This document shows positions 11,272 to 23,063 of a DNA stretch of 64,000 nt, in pieces. Under the pieces are notes generated by a model. The model made no database searches and had not been told where the DNA came from. It saw only the letters and a list, made by a program, of their open reading frames with translations. Made by a program: the position numbers and the translations under genes. Source of the stretch: Gyromitra esculenta. Its lineage: Eukaryota > Ascomycota > Pezizomycetes > Pezizales > Discinaceae. Numbering within the stretch: the stretch's first letter is position 1; the number at the start of each line of letters is the position of its first letter. The stretch is taken from positions 1,550,001-1,614,000 of the forward strand of contig JBCAML010000014.1 of the NCBI GenBank assembly GCA_038503075.1, in the 5' to 3' direction.

Positions 11272-12403
11272 GGATTTGGCGGTGGAACTTGTAGGCAGAA
11301 CACGGATGTATCTAGCGGCAATAAAACTGTTTCTCTCCCATAAAACCAGGTCATAGTGCACAAGTAGCTTTATACAATCTCCCCTAATGAGATCCCAGAA
11401 GAGCAGAACATCTGCGTGTGGACAGGTGCCCTTCAGACTGCAGTATACTAAGATGCGGTGGGCAGAGCGAACAGCATCAGGAGTGACATGTACGCTGAGA
11501 TAGCCTGTGCAAACACGATATTCACGTCTGTATGCTACACTACTCTAGCAGACGTCCATACGACATCTGTATGATGAACGGCCTTCTACATGCTTCTCAA
11601 GCAGAACACTATATGCACATATGCCTTTTGTCCTATTTCTAGGCCTTTCACGAACTACTGCCAAGGCATTCTGTACAAGGAAATGGCTTTTAGGTACACA
11701 CGAGCCACCACCACGATGGGATGGCATTGCGGCCTTCAAACCGGAACTGGACAGGAAGCAGAAAAGGCGACATAAAACGACTGAGGAGGAAAGTCCGAGC
11801 AGCGTGCAGTAATCCAGATCCCAGGGCTCTGCACCAACCCGCATGCGCGGCGGATATTACAGATCAAGACTAATCCAAACAGCCGTACACAGATCGGCGG
11901 CATCTTCCCGCAATGCTGAACGCTTGTCAAATCTGCAGTCCCTTGCTCTGGGACATACAGGCATGCGGTCTTCGCCATCGAGAGGGCGAACCGACAGCCG
12001 CAGACCACGCTAGGAGCAAAAACGGCTGCCTGGGTCCCGCCCTCCCCCATTCTAGAACCTGATATCGGAGCTCGAGAGAACAGGAAGCTGCTGCTGCAGC
12101 ACACGATATTGCCTAAGGTTCCTGTTGTGTTTCTCCAAGCAGGAGATGTCAAGATCGCCAGAGCTTTTCCGACAGCGCGGACAGCCGGGTATCGGACGGA
12201 AACAGCAGCGTTGGCCGGCTACTCCAGGACGCATGCGCACAGGCGTTTCCGAAGCCGCAGCATACCCCACACCGAGCTAGACCCCAGAGATTCGCTTAAG
12301 TGGCAGGCTACAGGCGGAGAGAGCTTGGCTAGATAAAGCTCGAGAGAGTGCCCTATTCTCTTTTGCAGTAGCCGTCCTGTTTGACCGGGCAGCTACAGCC
12401 AGC
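11272..12403. other. Intergenic, transporter promoter
   Basis: About 1.1 kb. No convincing coding region: the longer open frames lack family motifs and have poor start contexts. The right half is more GC-rich and carries the TTTTCCGA ... TCGGACGGAAA pair at 12165-12202. Confidence 0.5.
12165..12202. promoter_or_regulatory. Paired TCCGA / TCGGA half-sites upstream of the transporter
   Basis: TTTTCCGA (12165-12172) and TCGGACGGAAA (12192-12202), about 200 bp before the transporter start. The half-sites are the same as at 3236-3254 and 7917-7944 but in everted (CCG...CGG) orientation. A candidate binding site for the same regulator; unproven. Confidence 0.4.
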
Positions 12404-14446
12404 ATGACGGGACCACAGCAGCAAGGAGACCACGCAGGCGATATCAGAAACTCTACAGAGAAGCAGAGCTTCGAGCAGGCCGACTATGTAGCTTCGAAGC
12501 CGCAAAACGTCCAGAGGGATTACACCGGAGCTACCGCGAAAACTGATCCAGTTGAGATTGCTCTGGTTCGGAAGCTGGATCTCAATATATTGGTGGGTCT
12601 CGGGCGATATCTGTGGGCCGAGAGCAGGGCAATTGGACTGACAGCCTTCTAGCCAATACTGTGGCTGATGTACTTCCTGGTAAGTTTGACAGTCCAGCCC
12701 ACGCGGTATTCAGGGGCTAACCAGCAGTAGAACTTCTTGGTGCGTCACGACAGCTATATATGGCTATTACCAGTATTACAGTAGTAGAACGGCAATTACT
12801 AAGGCTGTCTTAGGACCGAAACGCAATGATCAATGGGAAGCTCGACGGCCTTGCAAAAGACTTGCACATGAAGGGCACCGAGTACCAGACCTGTGTCTCG
12901 ATCCTTTTCGTAGGGTGAGTGTTACCACCAGCATGGTATCGATCTTCCGACTGATGCTGGGGGATGAAATTAGCTATCTAGCTGGCCAAGTTCCCTCAAA
13001 CATGATCCTCACCCGCGTGCGCCCGTCAATTTACATGGGAGGTAAGAGTGCTGGTGGAGTCATGAGTCGAGACAAAGCTGACAGCCATATCAGGATTTAT
13101 GGCCCTCTGGGCTGTGATATCAGCACTGACGGCTCTCGCCAAGGACTACAAGGGAATGCTCATCCTGCGATTCTTTCTAGGCGTGGCAGAGGCTCCGGTA
13201 AGCAAACAAAGCATAGAGACCTACGTATGGAGAGCTGCTAAACTGGCTGAACCGACAGTACTACCCTGGGGCACTGTATATCCTTTCCACATTCTACACA
13301 CGCAAGGAAGTCGCTGCTCGAATGGCAATCTTCTATACCGGCAACATCGGATCAAACGCATTCGCAGGTTTAATCGCAGCTGGAGTTTTCTCTGGTCTCG
13401 GTGGGAAGCACGGGCTCGAGGGCTGGAGATGGTCAGTCCAAGCCCCCCCATTCACCCACGCCCATTGCCCTCAGAACTAACAGTGGGGTGCAGGCTTTTC
13501 ATAATCACCGGAGTCATCACCTTCTTCATCGCCCTCCTGTCAATGTATTTCCTCCCAGACACACCACTGACCACCCGCTGGTTGACCCCCGAGGAACGAC
13601 AGCTCGCCCACGACCGGATTGTCCGGGACACCCCCGAGCAGTCTGGCACCGCCACAACCTGGGAGGGCTTCAAGCAGGCTGCTATGGACTACCGTACTTG
13701 GCTATTCTGCCTCATGTACAATTTCCACCTCACAGCGTACCTCCCCCCCCCCAATCCCCCAACCCACCCGGTCACAAAAACTAACAGTAATCCCCCCCGC
13801 AAAGTAACGGGTTTAAAAACTTCTTCCCAAGCGTCGTAAAAACACTCGGTTTCAACACAACCGTCACTCTGGTCCTCACCTGTCCGCCGTACCTCCTCGC
13901 CTGCTTCGTCAACGTCCTCGTCTGCTGGAGCTCCGGCAGGCTCAATGAAAAAACCTGGCACATCACGGTATCCAAATGCGTCGCCATCGTAGGATTCGTG
14001 CTCTCGATGGCTACGCTCAATGTGACGGCGCGCTATATCGCGATGACGATCTTCACCGCAGCCAGTACGTTTCTTCCTCTCCTAACCACCTTCCCCCCCC
14101 CCCCTTCCTCCCTTTCGTAGAGCATCCCAGACTTACTAAACACACCACAGCATACGGCGTCAACAACATCGCACTATCATGGTGCGGCTCCGTCTTAGGC
14201 CAGACCCCCGAGAAGCGCGCCGTGGTCCTCGCGATCGTCAACACGCTCGGAAACGTCTCGTTCGTGTACAGTCCGTACCTGTGGCCCGACAGCGACGCCC
14301 CGCGGTACGTCATGGCCATGTCCTCGAGCGCTGCGTTCTCGCTCGGCGTCGTGGTGCTGTCGTGGGTCATGAGGGTGCTACTGCAGAGGCAGAATAGAAA
14401 GATAAGGGAGGGCGCGGATGAGGATGTTATGCTTTATCCTTACTGA
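12404..14446 (+). CDS. MFS transporter, anion:cation symporter (ACS/allantoate permease) family
   Basis: A plasma-membrane major-facilitator carrier of the family that takes up organic anions (nicotinate, allantoate and, in bacteria, galactonate by DgoT). Ten exons: 12404..12592, 12653..12679, 12731..12739, 12814..12914, 12974..13041, 13094..13197, 13259..13431, 13494..13736, 13805..14064 and 14151..14446, giving 489 aa. Exons 2 and 3 are only 27 and 9 bases; together with exon 4 they spell the family-typical PILWLMYFL-NFL-DRNAMINGK. Other marks are GYLAGQVPSNM, FFLGVAEAPYYPGALY and GWRWLFIITG. The acceptor of exon 9 is AAAG rather than YAG. It is the last gene of the sugar-acid cluster and, with DgoT in mind, is the likely galactonate importer. 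The substrate is an inference from context. Confidence 0.9.
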
Positions 14447-15076
14447 AAATCTAAAATGGCTCCCCGGGGTTGGTTGTTGTTGTTGTTCTGGTGGAGGGGA
14501 GGGAGGGAGGGATGGACGAATGGGAAATGATAACTGTGTTATGTAACGGCTGGACTGGGCTTTTTATCTAGTGGGCGAGTTTATGGGTGATTTGGGCGAT
14601 TTGAATTGTTTCTCGTACTTGCACATGTGCCAGTGGCGAAGTCCTTTAGAAAGCTTCGAGCTGTAACACAACACTTGAGGTTGTAAAGATACACGTAGAT
14701 GGCTTGGGCCAAGAGGGTTGAGATTTGGACTGCCTGCTTCACAAGCTATCACTCTGCCACAAACAATCCCCTAAAGAGACCCCGGTACCACCTCGCTCCC
14801 AAAGCACAAGCACCAACGCCAGCATTAATAACCCATATATATGCAATATTCCCTCTTAGTTGGTAGTTTTACTCTACTTTATTGCCTACGCAATGCGAGC
14901 CCAAACATCAGTACGCCCTTCTTTCTCCTAGCTTACGCCCAATAATAGCTCAAAAAAAACAAAACCAACAAAGGAAAAAGTGCGTTCTCAAAACGACGAT
15001 TAGCCTCCCAAACCATCTCTTTCTCCATCCCACGTAACATAGTCTTCTTTGACGGCAGCCACCTATCATTATACAT
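14447..15076. other. Intergenic, convergent 3' ends
   Basis: Space between the transporter stop and the RING gene stop on the opposite strand. It holds a short GTT run near 14471 and otherwise shows nothing recognisable. Confidence 0.5.
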
Positions 15077-17105
15077 CTAATCCTCTCCTTCTTCATCCCC
15101 TACCAATGGCGTTCTCTCCGATGCCTCTCCGGCATCACTGTGTCTCATCCACCCCGAGCTTGATGAGGAACTACTCGCTGCAGTCCCCCTCACGACATCC
15201 CCCTTACATATCGGGCAGGTCCTCCGTCGGGTTGTCAACCATGGCGTTCTACGTCACACGTCAGCATAACAGCTCCGATGAAAGATAATCTTAAAAGCGA
15301 CAAGGTTACAGACATGCAAGCAGCGTGAAACTCATGTCCGCACGGCAACTTCATCACCCTGCTGACCCCGTCTATATACTCCTCCAAACAAACCACGCAT
15401 TCCACCGCACCACCCATGTATCTACTCCTTCTCGGTATCTCCTCTTTCGATCCCTCCGTAACATCTTTCACCCCAGCACCTGAGCTCCGAGATAAGCTCC
15501 CTGAACTACCCGGCGTTGGGAGCGACGATGTTCGCTGCGGATGTACTGGAAGGGGCGCTTGCCGTGGGGGCGGCGGTGGAGTTGATGAAGATGGATAGGC
15601 GGTAGCGACGGTGGTAGAGGTAGATTGGTAGGTTCTGACGGGAAGGCGATCCACAACGCTCTTGGGGGCTCTCCAACGACGCCGCCGTATCATAGACCGG
15701 ATAAGAAGTAGTGCTGTCGGCAAAGTCAGCCAGACACACAGAAAGAGAAAACACCCAATGACCCACTGACCATAGACTACCGTCAATGTGACGAGCGGAC
15801 TAACAACCAACACAAGTAAGGTATCAAAAAATGGCGAATTGCTCATGCTCGTTGGAGTTAGAGTAATCCACAGCACCTCCCTCCCTTGTTCACCGTCTAC
15901 AGGATCGGTATCCCTCTTCATCTCCTCTGATTTAACCACAAATACAATCCCCTCAAGTTCGCCAGACATCGGTGGTCGATGAGACGAATCCACTTGGACT
16001 CCCTTCCACTCTGGCAGAGTCCCAGCAATCATAGTGGGTGTGGACGCAGCCGTAGAGATTGAAGTAGACGTCTTGGCCATTTTTGCGGCTTTTGCGGTCG
16101 TCGGGGCAGGAACGTTGTAGTAGCCAGATTCCTTTGGTTCGGAATTCTCACTGCCGGAAAATATCCATTTGATGTTCATCCCATGTCCTTCATCTTCCTT
16201 CGCCACCGGGGGTGCCGGTGCCGGAGGTGCAGGGACTGCAAACGAGTGATGAGATGGTACGGAATATAAGTGTTTTGATAATAGCGAAGTCAGCAGCCTC
16301 GCGGTGGTGTGGGTAGTAAAGATAGATGGGATAGTGATATTGCTCGTATCTCCTAACAACATCGAACCTTGAAGTTAGTTCCATATGTTACCACAACACA
16401 CTACACAATACCCCTCCAACCCCCGTTTCCCCCCCCACATTTCGTCCGCGCAGACGGGATCATGCATGCCGGAAAAGGAAAGAAAAAAAATAATAAAATG
16501 GAATTTCTGAGCATACCCTTAGCGTACATAGTCACCAATCCCCCACTCCCAATCGATCCGGGCCTCTTATAATCGCCCACGATAAGGGCCACAGCGCCTC
16601 GCCTCTGCGCCCACAACACCTTTTCCAAGAACCCGCAGCCGCCGCGCGTCACTAGGACAATTTTCCCCTCAATCTCGGCGCTCTGCTGCAGGCTTTCGAT
16701 ATCGGCATGCTGGGGCTTCAAGTCCTCCGTTTGAGCGCTCGACGATGCATAGCGCATATCATCGGTGCCGTCCTCCAAGCTCGCCAGAGACGGCGGAGGA
16801 GCTGCGGATGGGTCCCATCCAGGTGTATCGTCGCACGCAAGCTCCCCTTCCTCCAGAACAAAGAGCTCCCCTTTCAATCCGGACTTTGGCAAGGAGGGGC
16901 CGAAAGCTGCAGGGCGTGACAGGAAGCAGGTCGAGTTATCGTCTGTGAGCGAGATGACGGCAGTGGAAGGGAAGAGGAAGTTAGTGGCGGACTGGCGGTT
17001 ATGGGAGGACGAGGTTGGAGCCGTCAGAGAGACGTAAGTGAGCAGGAAGAAGAGGGAGAGGAGAGAGAGCAGGAGAAGGAGGGTTCGAGTCAGCGGGAGC
17101 GGCAT
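15077..17105 (-). CDS. PA-TM-RING membrane E3 ubiquitin ligase
   Basis: A transmembrane RING-H2 ubiquitin ligase of the RNF13/GRAIL type, expected in endosomal or vacuolar/secretory membranes. Exons are 17105..16517, 16352..15314 and 15248..15077, giving 599 aa. The order is signal peptide or anchor (RTLLLLLSLLSLFFLL), protease-associated domain (IVLVTRGGCGFLEKV ... ALIVGD ... TIPSIFTTHTTARLL), a strong membrane segment (VTLTVVYGQWVIGCFLF and following), a low-complexity Ser/Pro linker and the RING. Zinc ligands are C515, C518, C534, H536, H539, C542, C554 and C557. The last intron has an unusual GTCTGT donor, fixed by the family string CITPWLTTRRRTCPIC across the junction. A longer upstream start at 17204 is in frame but lacks a sensible N terminus; the chosen ATG follows CACC. 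An acidic serine-rich tail ends the protein. Confidence 0.9.
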
Positions 17106-17585
17106 GGTGAAGATGGAAACAAAGCTACACACTGGTGGTGGTGAGGGAGGAAGCCTCGAGAGCAGACAGGGGTGCACGGAAAGAGGGGTGGAGGCGAGGA
17201 TCAATGACGACGGCTGGGTGCGTTATGTAAGATGACGACTCGGATGCAGCGAGATGAGAACGCGAGATGATAACCGAGAGGGAGTTGCAATTGAGGGCGG
17301 AGAACGCAGAGCGTAGCGGGCAGCCTGGAGATGGAGATGGAGATGGAGGAGGAGGAGGAGAGAGAGGAGGAGGAGAGGGAATTCGGATGAGAGAAGAGAT
17401 GGCACGATCGAGAGTGATGAGCGAGTTACTTGGAGAGCTGGTTGTAAAAAGAAATAAAATCAATAAATCAGTAAAAATAAAAATAAAATAAAAACAGCCC
17501 ACACACAAACACACACGACACGACGCACAGTCCACGACAGTACAGTGCACAACAGTACAACACAGCACCAGCACCAGTACCAGAC

Positions 17586-17616
17586 CACAGCAGCACAGCA
17601 CAGCACAGCACAGCAC
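17586..17616. repeat. CAGCA-type pentanucleotide microsatellite
   Basis: A tandem run of CACAG/CAGCA units in the upstream region of the RING ligase gene, within a longer stretch rich in CA and GA simple sequence (about 17330-17620). Confidence 0.8.
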
Positions 17617-19953
17617 GATCTCTCGCTGCTCCCTACCTGCAGGCCTGTGGCAGTGGAAGTGGCAGCAGTCTGTGGAAGTGAGATGGAGAGAAGGAGGACG
17701 GAGGTTCACGAGCTGGAGGAGACAGCGAGAAGAGATGGAGAGGGGCTCGTCTACGCCAAGACCAGACTGTCTACCCCGGTTGGCTGCACCTCTCCTTGCT
17801 CCCGCACCGGAGCCCCTCGTCTGATTCTGTTCAAGCACATGTGACGGTCTATCTAGGGGATTTTGACCTTTGCTTTGGTGCAATTGGAGTACATACAGCA
17901 AAGTACAGCAAAGTACAGTACAGACAGGTACAAACAGGTAGACGGCAACTACAGATATCCCTCACTTCCTCAGCCCACGGATCTGCAGCCTGGCCTCACC
18001 CTGATCATACGATGTTGCCTAGGCGCCTAGAAAAGCTTCGTCAGCTCTTGCCGCTTATCGACAGTCTGCGATAAGATATGATTAGATCTGGGTTGGCACA
18101 ATCCCCCCGCTTCCCTGTCCCCACGTTTTCCAATAATAGAGCACCACTGCGGCTGAAGTGGTTTGGACAAGGATAGACACCAGGTGGGTGACAGCTGTCA
18201 CGTTATGTCTTAACTCTGGATGTGTAGCCAGCGCATACATAGGTGGGGTTTCTCTCCAAGGCTGGATCTGGGGACTACATGTACTTTTGCGGGACGATGC
18301 AGATGCAGCATAAAATATATGTACCCTCGAATGGTATGCCAAGTGAATAAATAGTAAATAGTCGAGATAAAATCAAATACTCATGGATTATCACTCGGCT
18401 ATTGAAGGTATCCGCTTCTCCCCCGGCTCGGACAAACCCCACACCACACATCATGCCCCTCCCCCACCAACACACTAGCAACGCAGCAGCCTGCAGTGCT
18501 GAAGCAACGTCCCGAAATATATATCGATACACGGAACCATCGAAAGAAGAACCCTCTGCGTTTCCGCGGAGCCTTTCAAGTTTCCCACGGGAACGAAACT
18601 GAATTAACGACTTTATCTATTTGTCCAAGTTTTGTACACGGCGATTATTACTACCTGTACTGATCAATTTTTAATATTACATATCACCCGGGAGTATCGT
18701 TGTTGCGTGTGGTTCTCTACTCAATGAACAAACTAATAGCGCTAAGAAAATTCGTAAATAACCCTAACCCACAAAGTCAGAATAGCTGGGGACGAACAGC
18801 CACTTTCGCCTCCACGTGGAGTGATGGTCTCTAGACACCAACTATCACCCAGCCGTGGTGGAGAAACGAACCACTCGCACCTACAATCTAGATGTCTACC
18901 CATTCGAGCATAGATAATCACAAGACTGCTCGGCTCTTTGGATCAAGCCATTCGACAAACGAAAACCTGGCCAAGAATTGAGAAAAAAGTCAAAATCAAG
19001 GAAACCCAAGACGTTAAGTCAAGCCAATCCCTCAAGAGCGCTGCAGCACGCTGTATTTGGCACAGAGATATGAATTCCCGATCGGAGGCTGTATCGGCCA
19101 TGGCCATGGTGCTGAGATAAAAGTAAGTAACACTTTCGGGGGGATACGTATCCATAGGGCTCGTCTTGGAGGACTGTCCCTACCCATATTTTACCCGGTG
19201 CTTGTAGATTATCGTTTCCTCACTGCTGTTGTGGAGCTTGCTGGAGGGCGTGGATCATGGCGGATCGTGGCGCATCTTGGTATGGGGATTCTGAGATTTG
19301 GAAGATCGTGATCTCAATTACTTCCATCGAGTTCCAGTGTTCCCTGCTCGTTGAGGGAAAGAGAGTCGAGGACCCTGCATACGGCTTGAAAGGGTTTGCC
19401 TCTGTTGGACTTGGTGTTGCGAGTGGGCGTTCCAAGTAACGGGACTGGCCGACGTCACCCACACCCCTGCTGTGTTGCACCGACGTCAACCGCTCGTCAT
19501 TCCCGTGGAGCCAAGCATTGTCGCTGTGGCTGGCAATTAGTTGGTTTAGCGACTGGGAACTTGGATGGGACATGCAATTCCAGCGTGGGCCCGTGGCAAT
19601 CTCGCGTACCCAGCAAGTATCTCTCTACGGACAGCCGCCTCAGTAAGTCAATTCACATATGATTTCCCCTTGCAGCCACAGCAGACGTCATTGACTAGAT
19701 AGTCGTCGTTTCGTTTCCCAACTACGGCAGCAGGCGCATCTTCACCACCCTCCAACTACTGTGGACCAGCCAGCCAGCCAAGCTTTGCTCGGCGTGCTCA
19801 TCGTGACGTGCAGCCGTGCCTGGTGGTGCAGCCACACGCGTGGCTTGCCCGCCACAGCCTATGACGGCCATCAGGGCGAGCATGATGTCAAGTGTCGAGA
19901 GAATATCGAGGGAATCAGCTTGAGGCGCCATCAGGTTTTGCAAAGAGGATGGG

Positions 19954-19961
19954 GATATAAG
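19954..19961 (+). promoter_or_regulatory. TATA-like element of the DPRVDSD-repeat gene
   Basis: GATATAAG about 145 bp upstream of the ATG at 20107, followed by a pyrimidine- and CA-rich leader, as is common before strongly expressed fungal genes. Confidence 0.4.
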
Positions 19962-20106
19962 GACTGGCCTTCCCCGGATGTTCTGCTCTGCTTTCTCCAG
20001 TATCACACACTGCAGCACAAAAAGCACGAACAAACACGAATACGAATAACACACAATATATCTCTTTTACTTCTACTACCACTTCATTCATACCAATCAG
20101 CGAACC

Positions 20107-21757
20107 ATGAGCGGAATCATCAATAAGGTTAAGGACGCCATTTCTGGCGATCACCACGATGGTACCACCACCACCACCCACACCACAACCCACAGCACCA
20201 ATGCTGGCCCTCACAACTCGAACGTAGCCAACAAGGTTGATCGTGAGTTTTCCCGTTTTAATCCTGTGTTTTGTTAGAGATAATTGGTCTAACAATTCTT
20301 TACAGCCCGCATTGATTCAGATCGTGATGGTCGTGGAGCTTTCACTTCAACAAACCCAGCCTATGGATCCACAAACCATGGCCCACACAACTCCAACGTC
20401 CTGAACAAGGCTGACCCTCGCTACGACTCTGACCGCGACCACCGTGCGGGAGGCGGCCTCACCGGTACAGGCACCACAGGTACAGGTGGATATGGCACTA
20501 CACACACCGCCGGATCAACCAACTACGGTCCCCATAACTCGAACGCGGCGAACAAGCTTGACCCTCGTGTCGATTCCGACCTCGATAACCGTAGAACCCA
20601 TGGAACCAACCACGGCACTGCCGGCACTGGCACTGGCACTGGCATCGGAACTTATGGAGGAACCCCTTCGACCAACTACGGTCCACACTCATCGAACTTG
20701 GCAAACAAGCTCGACCCTCGTGTAGACTCTGATCTCGATAACCGTGGTACTCACGGCACTCACGGAACCACCGGTGCTGGATACGGAACTGGTGTTACTG
20801 GCACCACCGGCAACACTGGTGTTGGAGGAACTACTGGTGGTGGATATGGATCTACACACACCGCCGGGTCCACCAACTACGGCCCTCACAACTCAAACAC
20901 AGCAAACAAGCTTGACCCTCGTGTGGACTCTGACCTTGATAACCGTGGAGCCTACGGTACCACTGGTACCCACCCTGGGGGTTATGGAGGTACTACCGGC
21001 ACCCATACCGGTGCCACTGGAACTCATACTGGAGCTTACGGGACTGGAGCCGGGACTGGAACCACTGGAGTTTATGGCACCTCCGGATCGACCAACTACG
21101 GCCCTCGCAATTCCAGCGCTGCCAACAAGCTCGATCCCCGCGTCGACTCTGACCGTGATAACCGTGCAGCCTACGGTAACACCACCGGCTCTGATCTTTC
21201 TAGCGGCTACGGAACCGGTCTCGCCGGCACCACCGGGGGCTACGGTTCAACCCACACCGCTGGCTCCACCAACCACGGCCCCCACAACTCCAACATCGCA
21301 AACAAGGCAGACCCACGTTTCGACTCCGACCGTGACCACCGTGCTGCCTATGGTGGGGGTTCCTCCACCGGCACCACTGGAGCGTCTGGCTACGGTGCCC
21401 ACGGAACCCACGGAACCCATGGCGTTACCAGTACTGGTCCCGCCCCCAACACCGCCGGCCCACATAAGAGCGATATGCTAAACAAGCTTGATCCCCGTGT
21501 CGACTCTGACCTTGACGGCAGCAAGACTATGGGTGGTGACAAGACCTACGCTGGAGCTGGCACCGGAACCGGAACCGGACATCATGTGTAAGTAATTAGT
21601 AGGACCTCTCTCTCGCGCGCTAGGGTTTGCGGCAGGAATTATATACTAATTTTTTGTGATTAACAGCGTAAAAGATAGGACAGACGCTGCGCAAGTACCG
21701 CCAAGCGCGTTTAAACAGGTTGGAGCTTCGGGGGACCAGATGTATACGAATGTTTAA
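20107..21757 (+). CDS. Tandem DPRVDSD-repeat, Gly/Thr/His-rich hydrophilic protein
   Basis: Exons are 20107..20242, 20306..21587 and 21667..21757, giving 502 aa. The protein has eight copies of a unit with the core GPHNSN-x-xNK-x-DPRVDSDxDxR, joined by Gly/Thr/His/Tyr-rich spacers of varied length (GTGTTG, GYGTTHTAG and similar). The N terminus, MSGIINKVKDAISG, is a short amphipathic helix. No signal peptide, membrane segment or catalytic motif is visible; it should be soluble and mostly disordered. Codon use is strongly biased to C-ending codons, suggesting high expression. Similar DPRVDSD repeats are known to me from uncharacterised ascomycete proteins, sometimes loosely called cell-surface or stress proteins; the function is not established. 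Long open frames in the other two frames are shadows of the repeats. Confidence 0.85.
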
Positions 21758-23063
21758 AGAGTTTGTTTTCTTTGGTGATGGGAAATGATTTAATGATCTG
21801 TTTTTTTTATTTAAAAAAAATCTTTGATTTTAATTTTATCTCTCTTTTTTTGTTAAAGTTTGGGAAAGGTTGAATTTACTTGGAGTATGCATCTGGATGT
21901 GTATATGATTAGTTTTGTTTTAGTAGGAAGGGGGGGCTTTTTGAGAACTAGTTTAGTTAATTTACTGGTTGTCGAGACCTTTTTGATGTGCTTGTGATAA
22001 CAGTGACTGTGATTGCAATTGTGTTTCGTTTGTGACTTGGATGCAGAAGGGGAAACTAACCCGTTGCATATCAAAGAGCGCTTCTCTTGACGGAGAAAGT
22101 GTATCCGCCTTTTGATGCCTGCAACTAACTCGTTGATGCGGTAGTACCGAGAGAGGTACCATATATAGGATCTACTGGTATTTCGAATAACGTCCGATCA
22201 TCGTGACATCGCAACGGAGGAGGCGCTGATAATCAATATCTCCCCAAATACTCAAGCATACGCAATACGTGTAGTTACACGTGGGTATAAGCCCAATTCC
22301 CGTACGGAAGTTTCGTTTGTGGGACATTTCGTGAACTCCAGCACTAGCAGCCCTTGGTGACGGCTAGTATTACAGGTACCAGCACACACCGAATTTCAAT
22401 CGATTTTATCTGCCCCGATAGCCTATAATCGTAGTTTAACGAAATAGCTCACAACTCTCACGTTGGGGTTAACGATCAATTGCAAGTCCCAAGGTAGAAA
22501 GGTAGAGAAACAGCCCACAAATCCTGATCTTAACGGATCGCGATCACGTGCTGGCATATGTGAGCCTACTTCCCATGCAAAGTTTTTCTAGCCATTAGAA
22601 GACTTACTCTATGAGCAAAACCCGAACTCCAGGAGGATAGCACTTCCTTTGGTGAAAAGCATCGCGCCAAGTCTCATACTCGTGGATCTAATCGCTTTGT
22701 ACCGGCTTAAGAATATCTCACGTTGACTATGACTGTAGATAACCCTGTATCAGTCATGATTTCAAATTAGGATACTCAAGAGAATTCGGGTTCTCTTGGT
22801 GCCGAAAGTAAGGTGATTTCAAGAACAAATGGTATATAGTAATCAGCCGGCGTACCCGGTGCAGCGTTAGCGCCTTATCAGATCCGATATCCAGGCGCAC
22901 CCGAGCCGCGCCAGCCGTTATCAGATTCTTCAAAAGGGAGCCTGGCTCCCCCCCCGATGGATAGTATACCGTATAACTCAATTGGGTCGAGCAGCTTTCA
23001 ATGTTTCGTAGCTGTCTTTTCAAAACATCGCACAAATATTTTCAATATCCTCTTGTTCAGAAG
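21758..23063. other. Intergenic
   Basis: About 1.3 kb, very AT-rich directly after the repeat gene (T runs, probably 3' UTR) and more balanced towards the oxidoreductase. Nothing else recognised. Confidence 0.5.

Larger units (their letters stand above)
17106..20106. other. Divergent intergenic region between RING gene and DPRVDSD-repeat gene
   Basis: About 3 kb. The left third is low-complexity and purine- or pyrimidine-biased (promoter of the RING gene). A telomere-like TAACCCTAACCCACAA lies at 18759-18774 and a TACATGTA at 18276-18283. GATATAAG at 19954-19961, about 150 bp upstream of the next start, is a plausible TATA element. Open frames here are short and overlapping and I do not support any as genes. 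Confidence 0.5.

Noticed and set aside
11736..12152. 138-codon minus-strand frame before the transporter
   Set aside because: No domain, no start context, no splice partners; it lies in the promoter region.
12404..12652. An 82-codon frame as a stand-alone small protein, or the transporter as broken at 12652
   Set aside because: The stop lies inside intron 1; splicing restores the conserved transporter sequence.
4320..14446. Reading the whole left region as a classic secondary-metabolite cluster
   Set aside because: No P450, methyltransferase, PKS or multi-module NRPS is present; most genes fit sugar-acid catabolism, so the reductase alone does not justify the label.
17125..17901. Minus-strand open frame of 258 codons upstream of the RING gene
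   Set aside because: Mostly low-complexity sequence from CA and GA repeats with no domain; it overlaps the RING gene start and its promoter.
20689..21481. Long open frames in the other frames of the repeat gene
   Set aside because: They are by-products of the biased codon use in the DPRVDSD repeats and translate to low-complexity protein.
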